DNA from: Streptomyces sp. UW30 | Lineage (GTDB): Bacteria; Actinomycetota; Actinomycetes; Streptomycetales; Streptomycetaceae | Reading direction: 5' to 3' | Length of the DNA: 34,921 nt | Assembly (NCBI RefSeq): GCF_008042075.1 | Contig: NZ_RDBN01000037.1 | Span: forward strand, 1,187,692 to 1,222,612 | Part shown: positions 22,829 to 31,293 of the stretch, piece after piece | How the letters are laid out: each line of letters starts with the position of its first letter | Position numbering within the stretch: position 1 is the stretch's first letter | Position numbers and translations under genes: made by a program | The notes under the pieces: model-generated | Database searches by the model: none | Told to the model about the DNA's origin: nothing | Seen by the model: the letters and a program-made list of their open reading frames with translations, nothing else

Positions 22829-23754
22829 GTGCCCGGGATCGGCTCACGGACGCGCTGTACGGACTCGGCTGGGGCACCGTCAAGAAGCTCCCCGAACCGG
22901 TCGCCGTCCGGCTCGGCCGCACCATCGCCGACCTCGCCTGGAAGCAGCGCGGCAAGGGCGTCAAGCGGCTGGAGAGCAACTACGCGCGCGTGGTGCCCGA
23001 CGCGAGCCCGGAGCGCCTGGCCGAGCTCTCGCGCGCGGGCATGCGGTCGTACCTGCGCTACTGGATGGAGTCCTTCCGGCTGCCCGCCTGGAGCCCCGAG
23101 CGCATAAAGAACGGTTTCGACCCCAAGGACGTCCACTATCTGACCGACGGCCTGGCCTCCGACCAGGGCGTCATCCTCGCCCTGCCGCACCTGGCCAACT
23201 GGGACCTCGCGGGCGCCTGGGTCACCACCAAACTTCAGACGCCGTTCACGACGGTCGCCGAACGCCTCAAGCCCGAGACGCTCTACGACCGCTTCGTCGC
23301 CTACCGCGAGGGCCTCGGCATGGAGGTCCTGCCGCACAGCGGCGGCACCGCCTTCGGCACGCTGGCCCGCAGGCTGCGCGACGGCGGCCTGGTCTGCCTG
23401 GTCGCCGAACGCGACCTGTCCGCCTCCGGCGTCGAGGTGGACTTCTTCGGCGCCACGGCCCGCATGCCCGCAGGCCCCGCCCTCCTCGCCCAGCAGACCG
23501 GGGCGCTCCTGCTCCCCGTCACGCTCTGGTACGACGACTCGCCCGTCATGCAGGGCCGGATCCACCCCCCGGTCGAGGTACCCGAGTCAGGTACCCGGGC
23601 CGAGAAGACGTCTGTGATGACACAGGCGCTGGCCGATGCCTTCGCCTCGGGGATCGCCGAACATCCGGAGGACTGGCACATGCTCCAGCGCTTGTGGCTC
23701 GCGGACCTGGAACCACGACCATCCGCCGACGGCCGGGACGGGGAACGTCCGTGA
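22825..23754 (+). CDS. Phosphatidylinositol mannoside acyltransferase
   Basis: A 309-residue LPLAT/HtrB-type acyltransferase expected to acylate the mannose of PIM1 (PatA role) at the inner membrane face. The catalytic HX4D motif is HLANWD (His122, Asp127). A second conserved region with VAERDLSASGVEVDFFG follows. The protein has few hydrophobic helices and is likely membrane-associated. The GTG start overlaps the upstream stop (GTGA). The stop in turn overlaps the PimA GTG. Such double coupling suggests that the three enzymes are made together. The order PIP synthase, acyltransferase, PimA matches the mycobacterial cluster Rv2612c-Rv2610c. Confidence 0.94.
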   Translation: MSARDRLTDALYGLGWGTVKKLPEPVAVRLGRTIADLAWKQRGKGVKRLESNYARVVPDASPERLAELSRAGMRSYLRYWMESFRLPAWSPERIKNGFDPKDVHYLTDGLASDQGVILALPHLANWDLAGAWVTTKLQTPFTTVAERLKPETLYDRFVAYREGLGMEVLPHSGGTAFGTLARRLRDGGLVCLVAERDLSASGVEVDFFGATARMPAGPALLAQQTGALLLPVTLWYDDSPVMQGRIHPPVEVPESGTRAEKTSVMTQALADAFASGIAEHPEDWHMLQRLWLADLEPRPSADGRDGERP

Positions 23755-24926
23755 GGATCGGCATCGTCTGCCCCTACTCCTGGGACGTCCCGGGCGGCGT
23801 CCAGTTCCACATCCGCGACCTCGCCGAGTACTTCATCCGACTCGGCCATGAGGTGTCCGTCCTGGCCCCCGCCGACGACGACACCCCGCTCCCGCCGTAC
23901 GTCGTCTCGGCGGGCCGTGCCGTTCCCGTGCCCTACAACGGCTCGGTCGCCCGCCTGAACTTCGGCTTCCTCTCCGCCGCCCGGGTCCGTCGCTGGCTGC
24001 ACGACGGCCGGTTCGACGTCATCCACATCCACGAGCCGGCGTCACCGTCCCTGGGCCTGCTGGCCTGCTGGGCGGCGCAGGGCCCGATCGTGGCGACCTT
24101 CCACACCTCCAACCCGCGCTCCAGAGCGATGATCGCCGCGTACGCCATCCTTCAGGCGGCCCTGGAGAAGATCAGCGCCCGCATCGCGGTGAGCGAGTAC
24201 GCCCGCCGCACGCTGGTGGAACACCTGGGCGGCGACGCGGTCGTCATCCCGAACGGCGTCGACGTCGACTTCTTCGCCAAGGCCGAGCCCAACCCCGAGT
24301 GGCAGGGCGACACGATCGGCTTCATCGGCCGCATCGACGAGCCCCGCAAGGGCCTGCCGGTCCTGATGCGGGCCCTGCCGAAGATCCTCGCCGCCCGCCC
24401 GCAGACCCGGCTCCTGGTGGCCGGCCGGGGCGACGAGAAGGAGGCGGTGGAGTCCCTGCCGGCCGAGTTCCGCTCCCGCGTCGAGTTCCTCGGCATGGTC
24501 AGCGACGAGGACAAGGCCCGCTTCCTGCGCAGCGTCGACCTGTACGTCGCCCCCAACACCGGCGGTGAGAGCTTCGGGATCATCCTGGTCGAGGCGTTGT
24601 CGGCCGGCGCCCCGGTCCTCGCCTCCGACCTCGACGCCTTCGCCCAGGTCCTCGACCAGGGCTCGGCCGGCGAACTCTTCGCCAACGAGGACGCCGACGC
24701 CCTCGCCGAGACCGCCGTACGCCTCCTGGAGGACCCGGCCCGCCTGACGGAGCTCCGGGAGCGCGGGAGCGCACACGTACGCCGTTTCGACTGGTCGACC
24801 GTCGGCGCGGACATCATGTCGGTGTACGAGACGGTGACGGACGGCGCGGCGGCGGTGGCGGCGGACGAGCGGACCGGGAGCGGGGGGAGCGGGCTGCGGG
24901 CCCGGTTGGGGCTGGCGCGGGACTGA
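23751..24926 (+). CDS. pimA: Phosphatidyl-myo-inositol mannosyltransferase PimA (GT4)
   Basis: A 391-residue GT-B fold glycosyltransferase that transfers mannose from GDP-mannose to phosphatidylinositol, committing it to PIM synthesis. The N-terminal domain begins with RIGIVCPYSWDVPGGVQFH, whose glycine-rich loop binds the acceptor. The C-terminal nucleotide-binding domain carries the GT4 E-x7-E motif (Glu273, Glu281, in GESFGIILVEALSAG). It is soluble and peripheral, as expected for a retaining cytosolic-face enzyme. GTG at 23751 overlaps the preceding stop by four bases. An upstream in-frame ATG at 23694 would overlap the acyltransferase too deeply. The C-terminus is Gly/Arg-rich. Confidence 0.95.
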   Translation: MRIGIVCPYSWDVPGGVQFHIRDLAEYFIRLGHEVSVLAPADDDTPLPPYVVSAGRAVPVPYNGSVARLNFGFLSAARVRRWLHDGRFDVIHIHEPASPSLGLLACWAAQGPIVATFHTSNPRSRAMIAAYAILQAALEKISARIAVSEYARRTLVEHLGGDAVVIPNGVDVDFFAKAEPNPEWQGDTIGFIGRIDEPRKGLPVLMRALPKILAARPQTRLLVAGRGDEKEAVESLPAEFRSRVEFLGMVSDEDKARFLRSVDLYVAPNTGGESFGIILVEALSAGAPVLASDLDAFAQVLDQGSAGELFANEDADALAETAVRLLEDPARLTELRERGSAHVRRFDWSTVGADIMSVYETVTDGAAAVAADERTGSGGSGLRARLGLARD

Positions 24927-25016
24927 CGGGGTGGCTGCGGGCTCCCGGTGACGGCGACACCGACGCCCCGACCGAACACAAGCGCCCCGCACGAACCCCG
25001 GCCGGCCCGGCGGAGC

Positions 25017-25022
25017 TAGTGT
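25017..25022 (+). promoter_or_regulatory. -10 element of a probably leaderless gene
   Basis: TAGTGT ends seven bases before the GTG at 25030, so the transcript likely begins at the start codon. There is no ribosome binding site. Confidence 0.5.
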
Positions 25023-25029
25023 GCCGCCC

Positions 25030-25572
25030 GTGACCGCAACCCTGATCTGGATCCTCGTCGCCCTCGTGGCGATCGGCCTCTACCTGAGCTGGACCGCGGG
25101 CCGCCTCGACCGGCTGCACGCCAGGATCGACGCGGCGCGCGCCGCGCTCGACGCCCAGCTGTTGCGCCGCGCCTCCGTGGCCCAGGAGCTGGCCACCTCC
25201 GGCGTACTCGATCCGGCCGCGTCGATCGTCCTGTACGAGGCCGCCCACGCCGCCCGCCAGGCCGAGGAGGAGCAGCGGGAGGTGGCCGAGAGCGAGCTGA
25301 CCCAGGCGCTGCGCGCCGTGTTCGCCGAGCCCCAGCAGGTGGAGGCGGTACGGGAGGCCCCAGGGGGCGAGGAAGCGGCCCGTGAGCTGACCGAGGCGGT
25401 GCGCCGGGTACCGATGGCCCGGCGGTTCCACAACGACGCCGTACGGGCGGCCAGGGCGCTGCGCCGGCACCGCAAGGTCCGCTGGTTCCGGCTGGCCGGA
25501 CACGCGCCGTTCCCGATGGCGTTCGAGATGGACGACGAGCCGCCCGCGGCACTGGTCGACAGGGCCGCCTGA
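25030..25572 (+). CDS. LemA-like membrane-anchored helical protein
   Basis: A 180-residue protein with one N-terminal membrane helix (3-20), followed by long charged helices. The layout and spaced motifs recall LemA proteins: RLHARIDAARAALDAQLLRR after the helix, FHNDAVRAAR (133-142), and a C-terminal aromatic-proline block ending FPMAFEMDD (161-169). I also recall mycobacterial NUDIX proteins downstream of pimA that begin with a similar segment. If so, this is the same N-terminal module without the NUDIX enzyme domain. The function is unknown. The GTG at 25030 is favoured because TAGTGT sits at leaderless distance. GTG at 25021 would add three residues. Confidence 0.72.
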   Translation: MTATLIWILVALVAIGLYLSWTAGRLDRLHARIDAARAALDAQLLRRASVAQELATSGVLDPAASIVLYEAAHAARQAEEEQREVAESELTQALRAVFAEPQQVEAVREAPGGEEAARELTEAVRRVPMARRFHNDAVRAARALRRHRKVRWFRLAGHAPFPMAFEMDDEPPAALVDRAA

Positions 25573-25617
25573 CCAGCACGTTCACGCCATCGGGCCGGAA
25601 AAGGATCCACCGGGTAC

Positions 25618-25680
25618 CCATTGGCCCTTGCAGTGGCCTGGTCCATTCACGTTTCCTCGGTGCTTGCAGTAACCCACTTT
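25618..25680 (+). promoter_or_regulatory. Direct-repeat region upstream of pdxS
   Basis: CTTGCAGT occurs at 25627-25634 and again at 25663-25670, spaced 36 bases apart and extended imperfectly by GGCC/AACC. TGGTCCATT (25639-25647) and CCACTTT (25674-25680) resemble halves of the PdxR (MocR-type) sites described upstream of pdxST in Corynebacterium. A PLP-sensing MocR regulator is a reasonable guess. None is encoded in the window. Confidence 0.45.
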
Positions 25681-25699
25681 TCACCGTGTGAGGTCACCC

Positions 25700-26605
25700 G
25701 TGTCCATCTCCGAAAACCAGACCCCCGAGACCGGCACCGCCCGTGTGAAGCGCGGCATGGCCGAACAGCTCAAGGGTGGCGTGATCATGGACGTCGTCAC
25801 GCCGGAGCAGGCGAAGATCGCCGAGGACGCGGGCGCCGTCGCCGTCATGGCCCTGGAGCGGGTCCCCGCCGACATCCGCAAGGACGGCGGCGTGGCCCGG
25901 ATGTCCGACCCGGACATGATCGAGGGCATCATCGACGCCGTCTCCATCCCGGTCATGGCCAAGTCCCGCATCGGCCACTTCGTCGAGGCCCAGGTCCTGC
26001 AGTCCCTCGGCGTCGACTACATCGACGAGTCCGAGGTCCTCACCCCGGCCGACGAGGTCAACCACAGCGACAAGTTCGCCTTCACGACCCCCTTCGTCTG
26101 CGGCGCCACCAACCTGGGCGAGGCCCTGCGCCGGATCGCCGAGGGCGCGGCCATGATCCGCTCCAAGGGCGAGGCCGGCACCGGCAACGTCGTCGAGGCC
26201 GTCCGCCACCTGCGCCAGATCAAGAACGAGATCGCCCGCCTGCGCGGCTACGACAACAACGAGCTGTACGCCGCCGCCAAGGACCTGCGCGCCCCGTACG
26301 AGCTGGTCAAGGAGGTCGCCGAGCTCGGCAAGCTCCCCGTGGTGCTGTTCTCCGCCGGCGGTGTCGCCACCCCGGCCGACGCCGCGCTGATGCGCCAGCT
26401 CGGCGCCGAGGGCGTCTTCGTCGGCTCCGGCATCTTCAAGTCCGGCGACCCGGCCAAGCGCGCCGCCGCCATCGTGAAGGCGACCACCTTCTACGACGAC
26501 CCGAAGATCATCGCGGACGCGTCCCGCAACCTCGGCGAGGCCATGGTCGGCATCAACTGCGACACCCTCCCCGAGACCGAGCGCTACGCCAACCGCGGCT
26601 GGTAA
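25700..26605 (+). CDS. pdxS: Pyridoxal 5'-phosphate synthase subunit PdxS
   Basis: The 301-residue synthase subunit (about 33 kDa) makes pyridoxal 5'-phosphate from ribose 5-phosphate, glyceraldehyde 3-phosphate and ammonia delivered by PdxT. The catalytic residues Asp31, Lys88 (MAKSRIG) and Lys156 (SKGEAGTGN) are present. They are offset by seven from Asp24, Lys81 and Lys149 of the Bacillus enzyme. The TIM barrel forms a double hexamer. The GTG at 25700 has GAGG six bases upstream. GTG at 25688 would add four residues. The C-terminus ends ERYANRGW, as is usual. pdxT follows after 13 bases. Confidence 0.97.
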   Translation: MSISENQTPETGTARVKRGMAEQLKGGVIMDVVTPEQAKIAEDAGAVAVMALERVPADIRKDGGVARMSDPDMIEGIIDAVSIPVMAKSRIGHFVEAQVLQSLGVDYIDESEVLTPADEVNHSDKFAFTTPFVCGATNLGEALRRIAEGAAMIRSKGEAGTGNVVEAVRHLRQIKNEIARLRGYDNNELYAAAKDLRAPYELVKEVAELGKLPVVLFSAGGVATPADAALMRQLGAEGVFVGSGIFKSGDPAKRAAAIVKATTFYDDPKIIADASRNLGEAMVGINCDTLPETERYANRGW

Positions 26606-26618
26606 GGCACCACATCCC

Positions 26619-27227
26619 ATGAGCAACACCCCCGTCATAGGCGTCCTGGCCCTCCAGGGCGACGTACGGGAGCACCTCATCGCCCTGGCCGCGGCCGACG
26701 CCGTGGCCAGGCCGGTGCGGCGCCCCGAAGAGCTCGCCGAGGTCGACGGTCTCGTCATCCCCGGCGGCGAGTCCACGACCATCTCCAAGCTGGCCGTCCT
26801 CTTCGGCGTGATGGAGCCGCTGCGCGCACGCGTGAGGAACGGCCTGCCCGTCTACGGCACCTGCGCCGGCATGATCATGCTCGCCGACAAGATCCTCGAC
26901 CCGCGCTCGGGCCAGGAGACGATCGGCGGCATCGACATGATCGTGCGCCGCAACGCCTTCGGCCGCCAGAACGAGTCCTTCGAGGCCGCACTCGACGTGA
27001 AGGGCATCGCGGGCGATCCTGTGGAGGGCGTCTTCATCCGCGCCCCCTGGGTGGAGTCCGTCGGCGCCGAGGCCGAGGTCCTTGCCGAGCACGAAGGCCA
27101 CATCGTCGCGGTCCGCCAGGGCAACGCGCTGGCCACGTCGTTCCACCCGGAACTGACCGGCGACCACCGCGTGCACGGCCTGTTCGTCGACCTGGTGCGC
27201 GCGAACCGGACAGCGGAGTCCTTGTAG
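26619..27227 (+). CDS. pdxT: Pyridoxal 5'-phosphate synthase glutaminase subunit PdxT
   Basis: The 202-residue class I glutamine amidotransferase hydrolyses glutamine and channels ammonia to PdxS. The nucleophile Cys82 lies in [14 protein letters not shown] (48-53) is the oxyanion strand, and His176/Glu178 (FHPEL) complete the triad. The ATG is 13 bases after the pdxS stop, with AAGG overlapping that stop as a weak binding site. Expression is presumably coupled to pdxS. Confidence 0.97.
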   Translation: MSNTPVIGVLALQGDVREHLIALAAADAVARPVRRPEELAEVDGLVIPGGESTTISKLAVLFGVMEPLRARVRNGLPVYGTCAGMIMLADKILDPRSGQETIGGIDMIVRRNAFGRQNESFEAALDVKGIAGDPVEGVFIRAPWVESVGAEAEVLAEHEGHIVAVRQGNALATSFHPELTGDHRVHGLFVDLVRANRTAESL

Positions 27228-27275
27228 GATCTCTGGCGTTCGTTCATAGATGGGTTACGCGAAGGAGACAGGCAG

Positions 27276-28028
27276 ATGTCCGGCCACTCTAAATGGGCCA
27301 CGACGAAGCACAAGAAGGCCGTGATCGACGCCAAGCGCGGCAAGCTCTTCGCGAAGCTGATCAAGAACATCGAGGTCGCGGCGCGCATGGGCGGCGTCGA
27401 CATCGAGGGCAACCCGACTCTCTACGACGCCATCCAGAAGGCGAAGAAGCAGTCGGTGCCGAACAAGAACATCGACTCCGCGGTCAAGCGCGGCGGTGGC
27501 CTCGAGGCCGGTGGCGCCGACTACGAGACGATCATGTACGAGGGCTACGGCCCGAACGGCGTCGCGGTGCTCATCGAGTGCCTCACCGACAACCGCAACC
27601 GCGCCGCCTCGGACGTCCGCGTCGCCATGACCCGCAACGGCGGCAACATGGCCGACCCGGGCTCGGTGTCGTACATGTTCAGCCGTAAGGGCGTCGTCAT
27701 CGTCCCCAAGGGCGAGCTGAGCGAGGACGACGTCCTCACCGCCGTCCTGGATGCGGGCGCCGAGGAGGTCAACGACCTCGGTGAGTCCTACGAGGTCATC
27801 AGCGAGGCCACCGACCTGGTCGCGGTCCGCACCGCCCTCCAGGAGGCCGGCATCGACTACGACTCCGCGGACTCCAGCTTCGTGCCGTCCGTCCAGGTCG
27901 AGCTCGACGAGGAAGGCGCCAAGAAGATCTTCAAGCTGATCGACGCGCTCGAGGACAGCGACGACGTGCAGAACGTCTTCGCCAACTTCGACGTCAGCGA
28001 CGAGATCATGGAGAAGGTCGACGCGTAG
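27276..28028 (+). CDS. YebC/PmpR family regulatory protein
   Basis: A 250-residue protein with the family hallmark N-terminus [24 protein letters not shown] and the acidic C-terminal domains ([19 protein letters not shown]). The family was first described as transcription regulators (PmpR). More recently, members have been shown to relieve ribosome stalling at proline-rich sequences, so a translational role is also possible. A strong GAAGGAGA lies seven bases before the ATG. A poor TTGTAG/CATAGA pair upstream may be its promoter. It precedes ruvC, an arrangement common across bacteria, and ends in a strong hairpin. Confidence 0.95.
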   Translation: MSGHSKWATTKHKKAVIDAKRGKLFAKLIKNIEVAARMGGVDIEGNPTLYDAIQKAKKQSVPNKNIDSAVKRGGGLEAGGADYETIMYEGYGPNGVAVLIECLTDNRNRAASDVRVAMTRNGGNMADPGSVSYMFSRKGVVIVPKGELSEDDVLTAVLDAGAEEVNDLGESYEVISEATDLVAVRTALQEAGIDYDSADSSFVPSVQVELDEEGAKKIFKLIDALEDSDDVQNVFANFDVSDEIMEKVDA

Positions 28029-28053
28029 CGCCGCCGCGAGCAGCACGGGCTCA

Positions 28054-28084
28054 ACGGGCCGACGGGGCATCCCCGTCGGCCCGT
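28054..28084 (+). terminator. Terminator between yebC and ruvC
   Basis: ACGGGCCGACGGGG (28054-28067) pairs perfectly with 28071-28084 around loop CAT, and CGCTTTG follows. It separates the yebC transcript from ruvCAB. Confidence 0.9.
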
Positions 28085-28167
28085 CGCTTTGTCGGGAGTT
28101 GCTGCCCGGCGTTGTCGGTGGCACCGGATAGCCTGCACAAACAGGCGATCGAAGGAGGGGGCGCGGG

Positions 28168-28710
28168 GTGCGCGTACTGGGGGTGGACCCGGGGCTGACG
28201 CGATGCGGTGTCGGCGTGGTCGAGGGCGTCGCCGGACGGCCGCTCACCATGCTCGGCGTCGGAGTCGTCCGTACGCCCGCGGACGCCGAGTTGGGACACC
28301 GCCTCGTCGCCATCGAGCAGGGCATCGAGGCCTGGCTCGACGAGCACCGGCCCGAATTCGTCGCCGTGGAGCGGGTGTTCAGCCAGCACAACGTCCGTAC
28401 GGTGATGGGCACCGCCCAGGCCAGCGCCGTCGCCATGCTCTGCGCCGCCCGCCGCGGCATCCCCGTCGCCCTGCACACCCCCAGCGAGGTCAAGGCCGCC
28501 GTCACGGGCAGCGGCCGCGCCGACAAGGCTCAGGTCGGCGCCATGGTCACCCGGCTGCTGCGGCTCGACGCGCCTCCCAAGCCGGCCGACGCCGCCGACG
28601 CCCTCGCGCTCGCCATCTGCCACATCTGGCGCGCCCCCGCACAGAACCGGCTCCAGCAGGCCGTCGCCCTGCACGCCGCCAAGGCTTCATCGAAAGGCCG
28701 TATCGCATGA
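28168..28710 (+). CDS. ruvC: Holliday junction resolvase RuvC
   Basis: A 180-residue dimeric endonuclease that cuts Holliday junctions symmetrically. The four acidic catalytic residues are Asp7 (GVDPGL), Glu68 (VAVERVF), Asp141 and Asp144 (PADAADALA). The GTG at 28168 follows GAAGGAGGGGG at about seven bases. The stop overlaps the ruvA ATG by four bases, so the resolvase and the branch-migration subunits are translated together. Confidence 0.97.
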   Translation: MRVLGVDPGLTRCGVGVVEGVAGRPLTMLGVGVVRTPADAELGHRLVAIEQGIEAWLDEHRPEFVAVERVFSQHNVRTVMGTAQASAVAMLCAARRGIPVALHTPSEVKAAVTGSGRADKAQVGAMVTRLLRLDAPPKPADAADALALAICHIWRAPAQNRLQQAVALHAAKASSKGRIA

Positions 28711-29312
28711 TCGCGTTCGTCAGCGGCCCGGTCGCCGCCCTCGCCCCCGACTCCGCGGTGGTGGAAGTGGGCGGGATCGGCATCGCCGTCCAGTGCACGC
28801 CGAACACCCTGTCGGGTCTGCGGATGGGCCAGCAGACCAAGCTGGCCACCTCCCTCGTCGTGCGTGAGGACTCACTCACCCTGTACGGCTTCGCCGACGA
28901 CGACGAGCGCCAGACCTTCGAGCTGCTCCAGACCGCGAGCGGCGTCGGCCCGCGCCTGGCCCAGGCGATGCTGGCGGTCCACTCGCCCGACGCCCTGCGC
29001 AGAGCGGTCACCACCGCCGACGAGAAGGCGCTCACCGCCGTCCCCGGCATCGGCAAGAAGGGCGCCCAGAAGCTGCTCCTGGAGCTGAAGGACCGCCTGG
29101 GCGAGCCCATCGGCGCGCCCGCGATCGGCGCCCCGGTCACTCAAGGCTGGCGCGATCAACTGCACGCCGCCCTGATCGGCCTCGGCTATGCGACCCGCGA
29201 GGCCGACGAAGCGGTCGCCGCCGTGACGCCGCAGGCCGAGGCCACCGAGGGCACCCCGCAGGTGGGCAAGCTGCTGAAGGCCGCTCTGCAGACCCTCAAC
29301 AGAGCGCGCTGA
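28707..29312 (+). CDS. ruvA: Holliday junction branch migration subunit RuvA
   Basis: The 201-residue protein binds the four-way junction as a tetramer and loads RuvB. It has an N-terminal OB domain (1-62), two helix-hairpin-helix motifs ([12 protein letters not shown] and [16 protein letters not shown]) and a C-terminal three-helix domain ([21 protein letters not shown]) that contacts RuvB. The start overlaps the ruvC stop. ruvB follows after 73 bases, a gap that contains an inverted repeat. Confidence 0.97.
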   Translation: MIAFVSGPVAALAPDSAVVEVGGIGIAVQCTPNTLSGLRMGQQTKLATSLVVREDSLTLYGFADDDERQTFELLQTASGVGPRLAQAMLAVHSPDALRRAVTTADEKALTAVPGIGKKGAQKLLLELKDRLGEPIGAPAIGAPVTQGWRDQLHAALIGLGYATREADEAVAAVTPQAEATEGTPQVGKLLKAALQTLNRAR

Positions 29313-29334
29313 TCGACAGACCTGACGACACCGG

Positions 29335-29355
29335 CGTACGACTCAGACTCGTACG
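29335..29355. repeat. Perfect inverted repeat between ruvA and ruvB
   Basis: CGTACGA (29335-29341) and TCGTACG (29349-29355) flank the 7-base spacer CTCAGAC. It does not resemble the actinobacterial LexA box that I know. It could be an RNA hairpin in the operon transcript or a protein site. Confidence 0.55.
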
Positions 29356-29385
29356 ACATCCACCGCGACCCGCGAGGCACACGCA

Positions 29386-30456
<1,071 letters not shown>

Positions 30457-30463
30457 GGGCGCG

Positions 30464-30529
30464 GTGACGGCGAGCGTGATGGCACCGTGACGGCGAGCTC
30501 AGTGGCCGGAGCAGGAACCCCGGTGCCAT
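30464..30529. repeat. Direct repeat and long inverted repeat after ruvB
   Basis: GTGACGGCGAGC occurs at 30464-30475 and 30487-30498 (period 23). ATGGCACCG (30479-30487) is the perfect inverse of CGGTGCCAT (30521-30529), with a 33-base loop that contains the second repeat copy. This could be the ruvB terminator, although there is no U-run. Confidence 0.5.
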
Positions 30530-30537
30530 GCTGAGCG

Positions 30538-30567
30538 TTGTTCCATGCGCGGAGACTCGCTTAGACT
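30538..30567 (+). promoter_or_regulatory. HrdB-like promoter of yajC-secDF-apt
   Basis: TTGTTC (30538-30543) and TAGACT (30562-30567) are 18 bases apart. The expected start, near 30574, gives a leader of about 80 bases before yajC. Confidence 0.65.
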
Positions 30568-30654
30568 CCGCCGATGCCGCCTTTGTCGGCGGCGCACAAT
30601 CCCCCAACCATCAGGCCGTTCACCACCGCGGTCGTGTGAAGGAAGTTCCGACCC

Positions 30655-31161
30655 GTGAGTCTCGTGACCCTCCTCCCGTTCATCGTGCTCATCGGGGCCA
30701 TGTTCCTGATGACCCGGTCGGCCAAGAAGAAGCAGCAGCAGGCGGCCGACATGCGGAACCAAATGCAGCCAGGCAGCGGTATCCGCACCATCGGGGGCCT
30801 GTACGCCACCGTCAAGGAGGTCAGCGACGACACGGTCCTCGTTGACGCCGGACCGGGCGTGGAGCTCCTCTTCGCCAAGAACGCGATCGGTGCCGTCCTC
30901 ACGGACGACGAGTACAACCGCATCGTGCACGGCATCGAGCACGACCTGAAGTCCGACGTCGTCCCGGACGACGCCTCCTCCCTCACCGAGACCGACGAGT
31001 CCGCCGCTGCCGCCGACTCCGACGAGAAGTCCGTCGACCTCGGTAAGAAGGACGAGAAGGACGAGAGCGACGAGGCCGAGGAGCCGTCCGACGCCGTGAC
31101 CGCCGAGGCGAAGGCGGACGACGAGCCGAAGAAGTCCGGCGGCGACTCCGAGGCGAAGTAG
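30655..31161 (+). CDS. yajC: Preprotein translocase subunit YajC
   Basis: A 168-residue protein with one N-terminal membrane helix (3-20), then KKKQQQAADMRNQMQPGSGIRTIGGLYATV, the YajC signature. It joins SecD and SecF in the accessory complex that aids Sec-dependent export. The C-terminal 70 residues are a highly charged, disordered, acidic tail (many D, E, S, A, K), absent from the roughly 110-residue E. coli protein. The GTG at 30655 has GAAGGAAG about nine bases upstream. secD follows after a 132-base gap. Confidence 0.95.
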   Translation: MSLVTLLPFIVLIGAMFLMTRSAKKKQQQAADMRNQMQPGSGIRTIGGLYATVKEVSDDTVLVDAGPGVELLFAKNAIGAVLTDDEYNRIVHGIEHDLKSDVVPDDASSLTETDESAAAADSDEKSVDLGKKDEKDESDEAEEPSDAVTAEAKADDEPKKSGGDSEAK

Positions 31162-31162
31162 T

Positions 31163-31207
31163 CATGTTCCCGGGCGCGCGGGCCACGCCTGCGCGCCCCC
31201 GGGCATG
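31163..31207 (+). other. Imperfect hairpin between yajC and secD
   Basis: CATG then CCCGGG-CGCGC (31163-31179) can pair with GCGCGCCCCCGGGCATG (31191-31207), leaving small bulges. It has no U-run, so it may tune read-through or mRNA stability rather than end the transcript. Confidence 0.4.
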
Positions 31208-31293
31208 CCGACTTCGCACGGGATCCCGACACCATGTCATGGCCGCCCGCCCGTCGATCCGGAGTGAGGCGGCCCGAGAGGGAGTACGAGAAG

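Noticed and set aside
29313..29385. LexA (SOS) box controlling ruvB
   Set aside because: The palindrome in this gap (CGTACGA/TCGTACG) does not match the GAAC-N4-GTTC type box of actinobacterial LexA.
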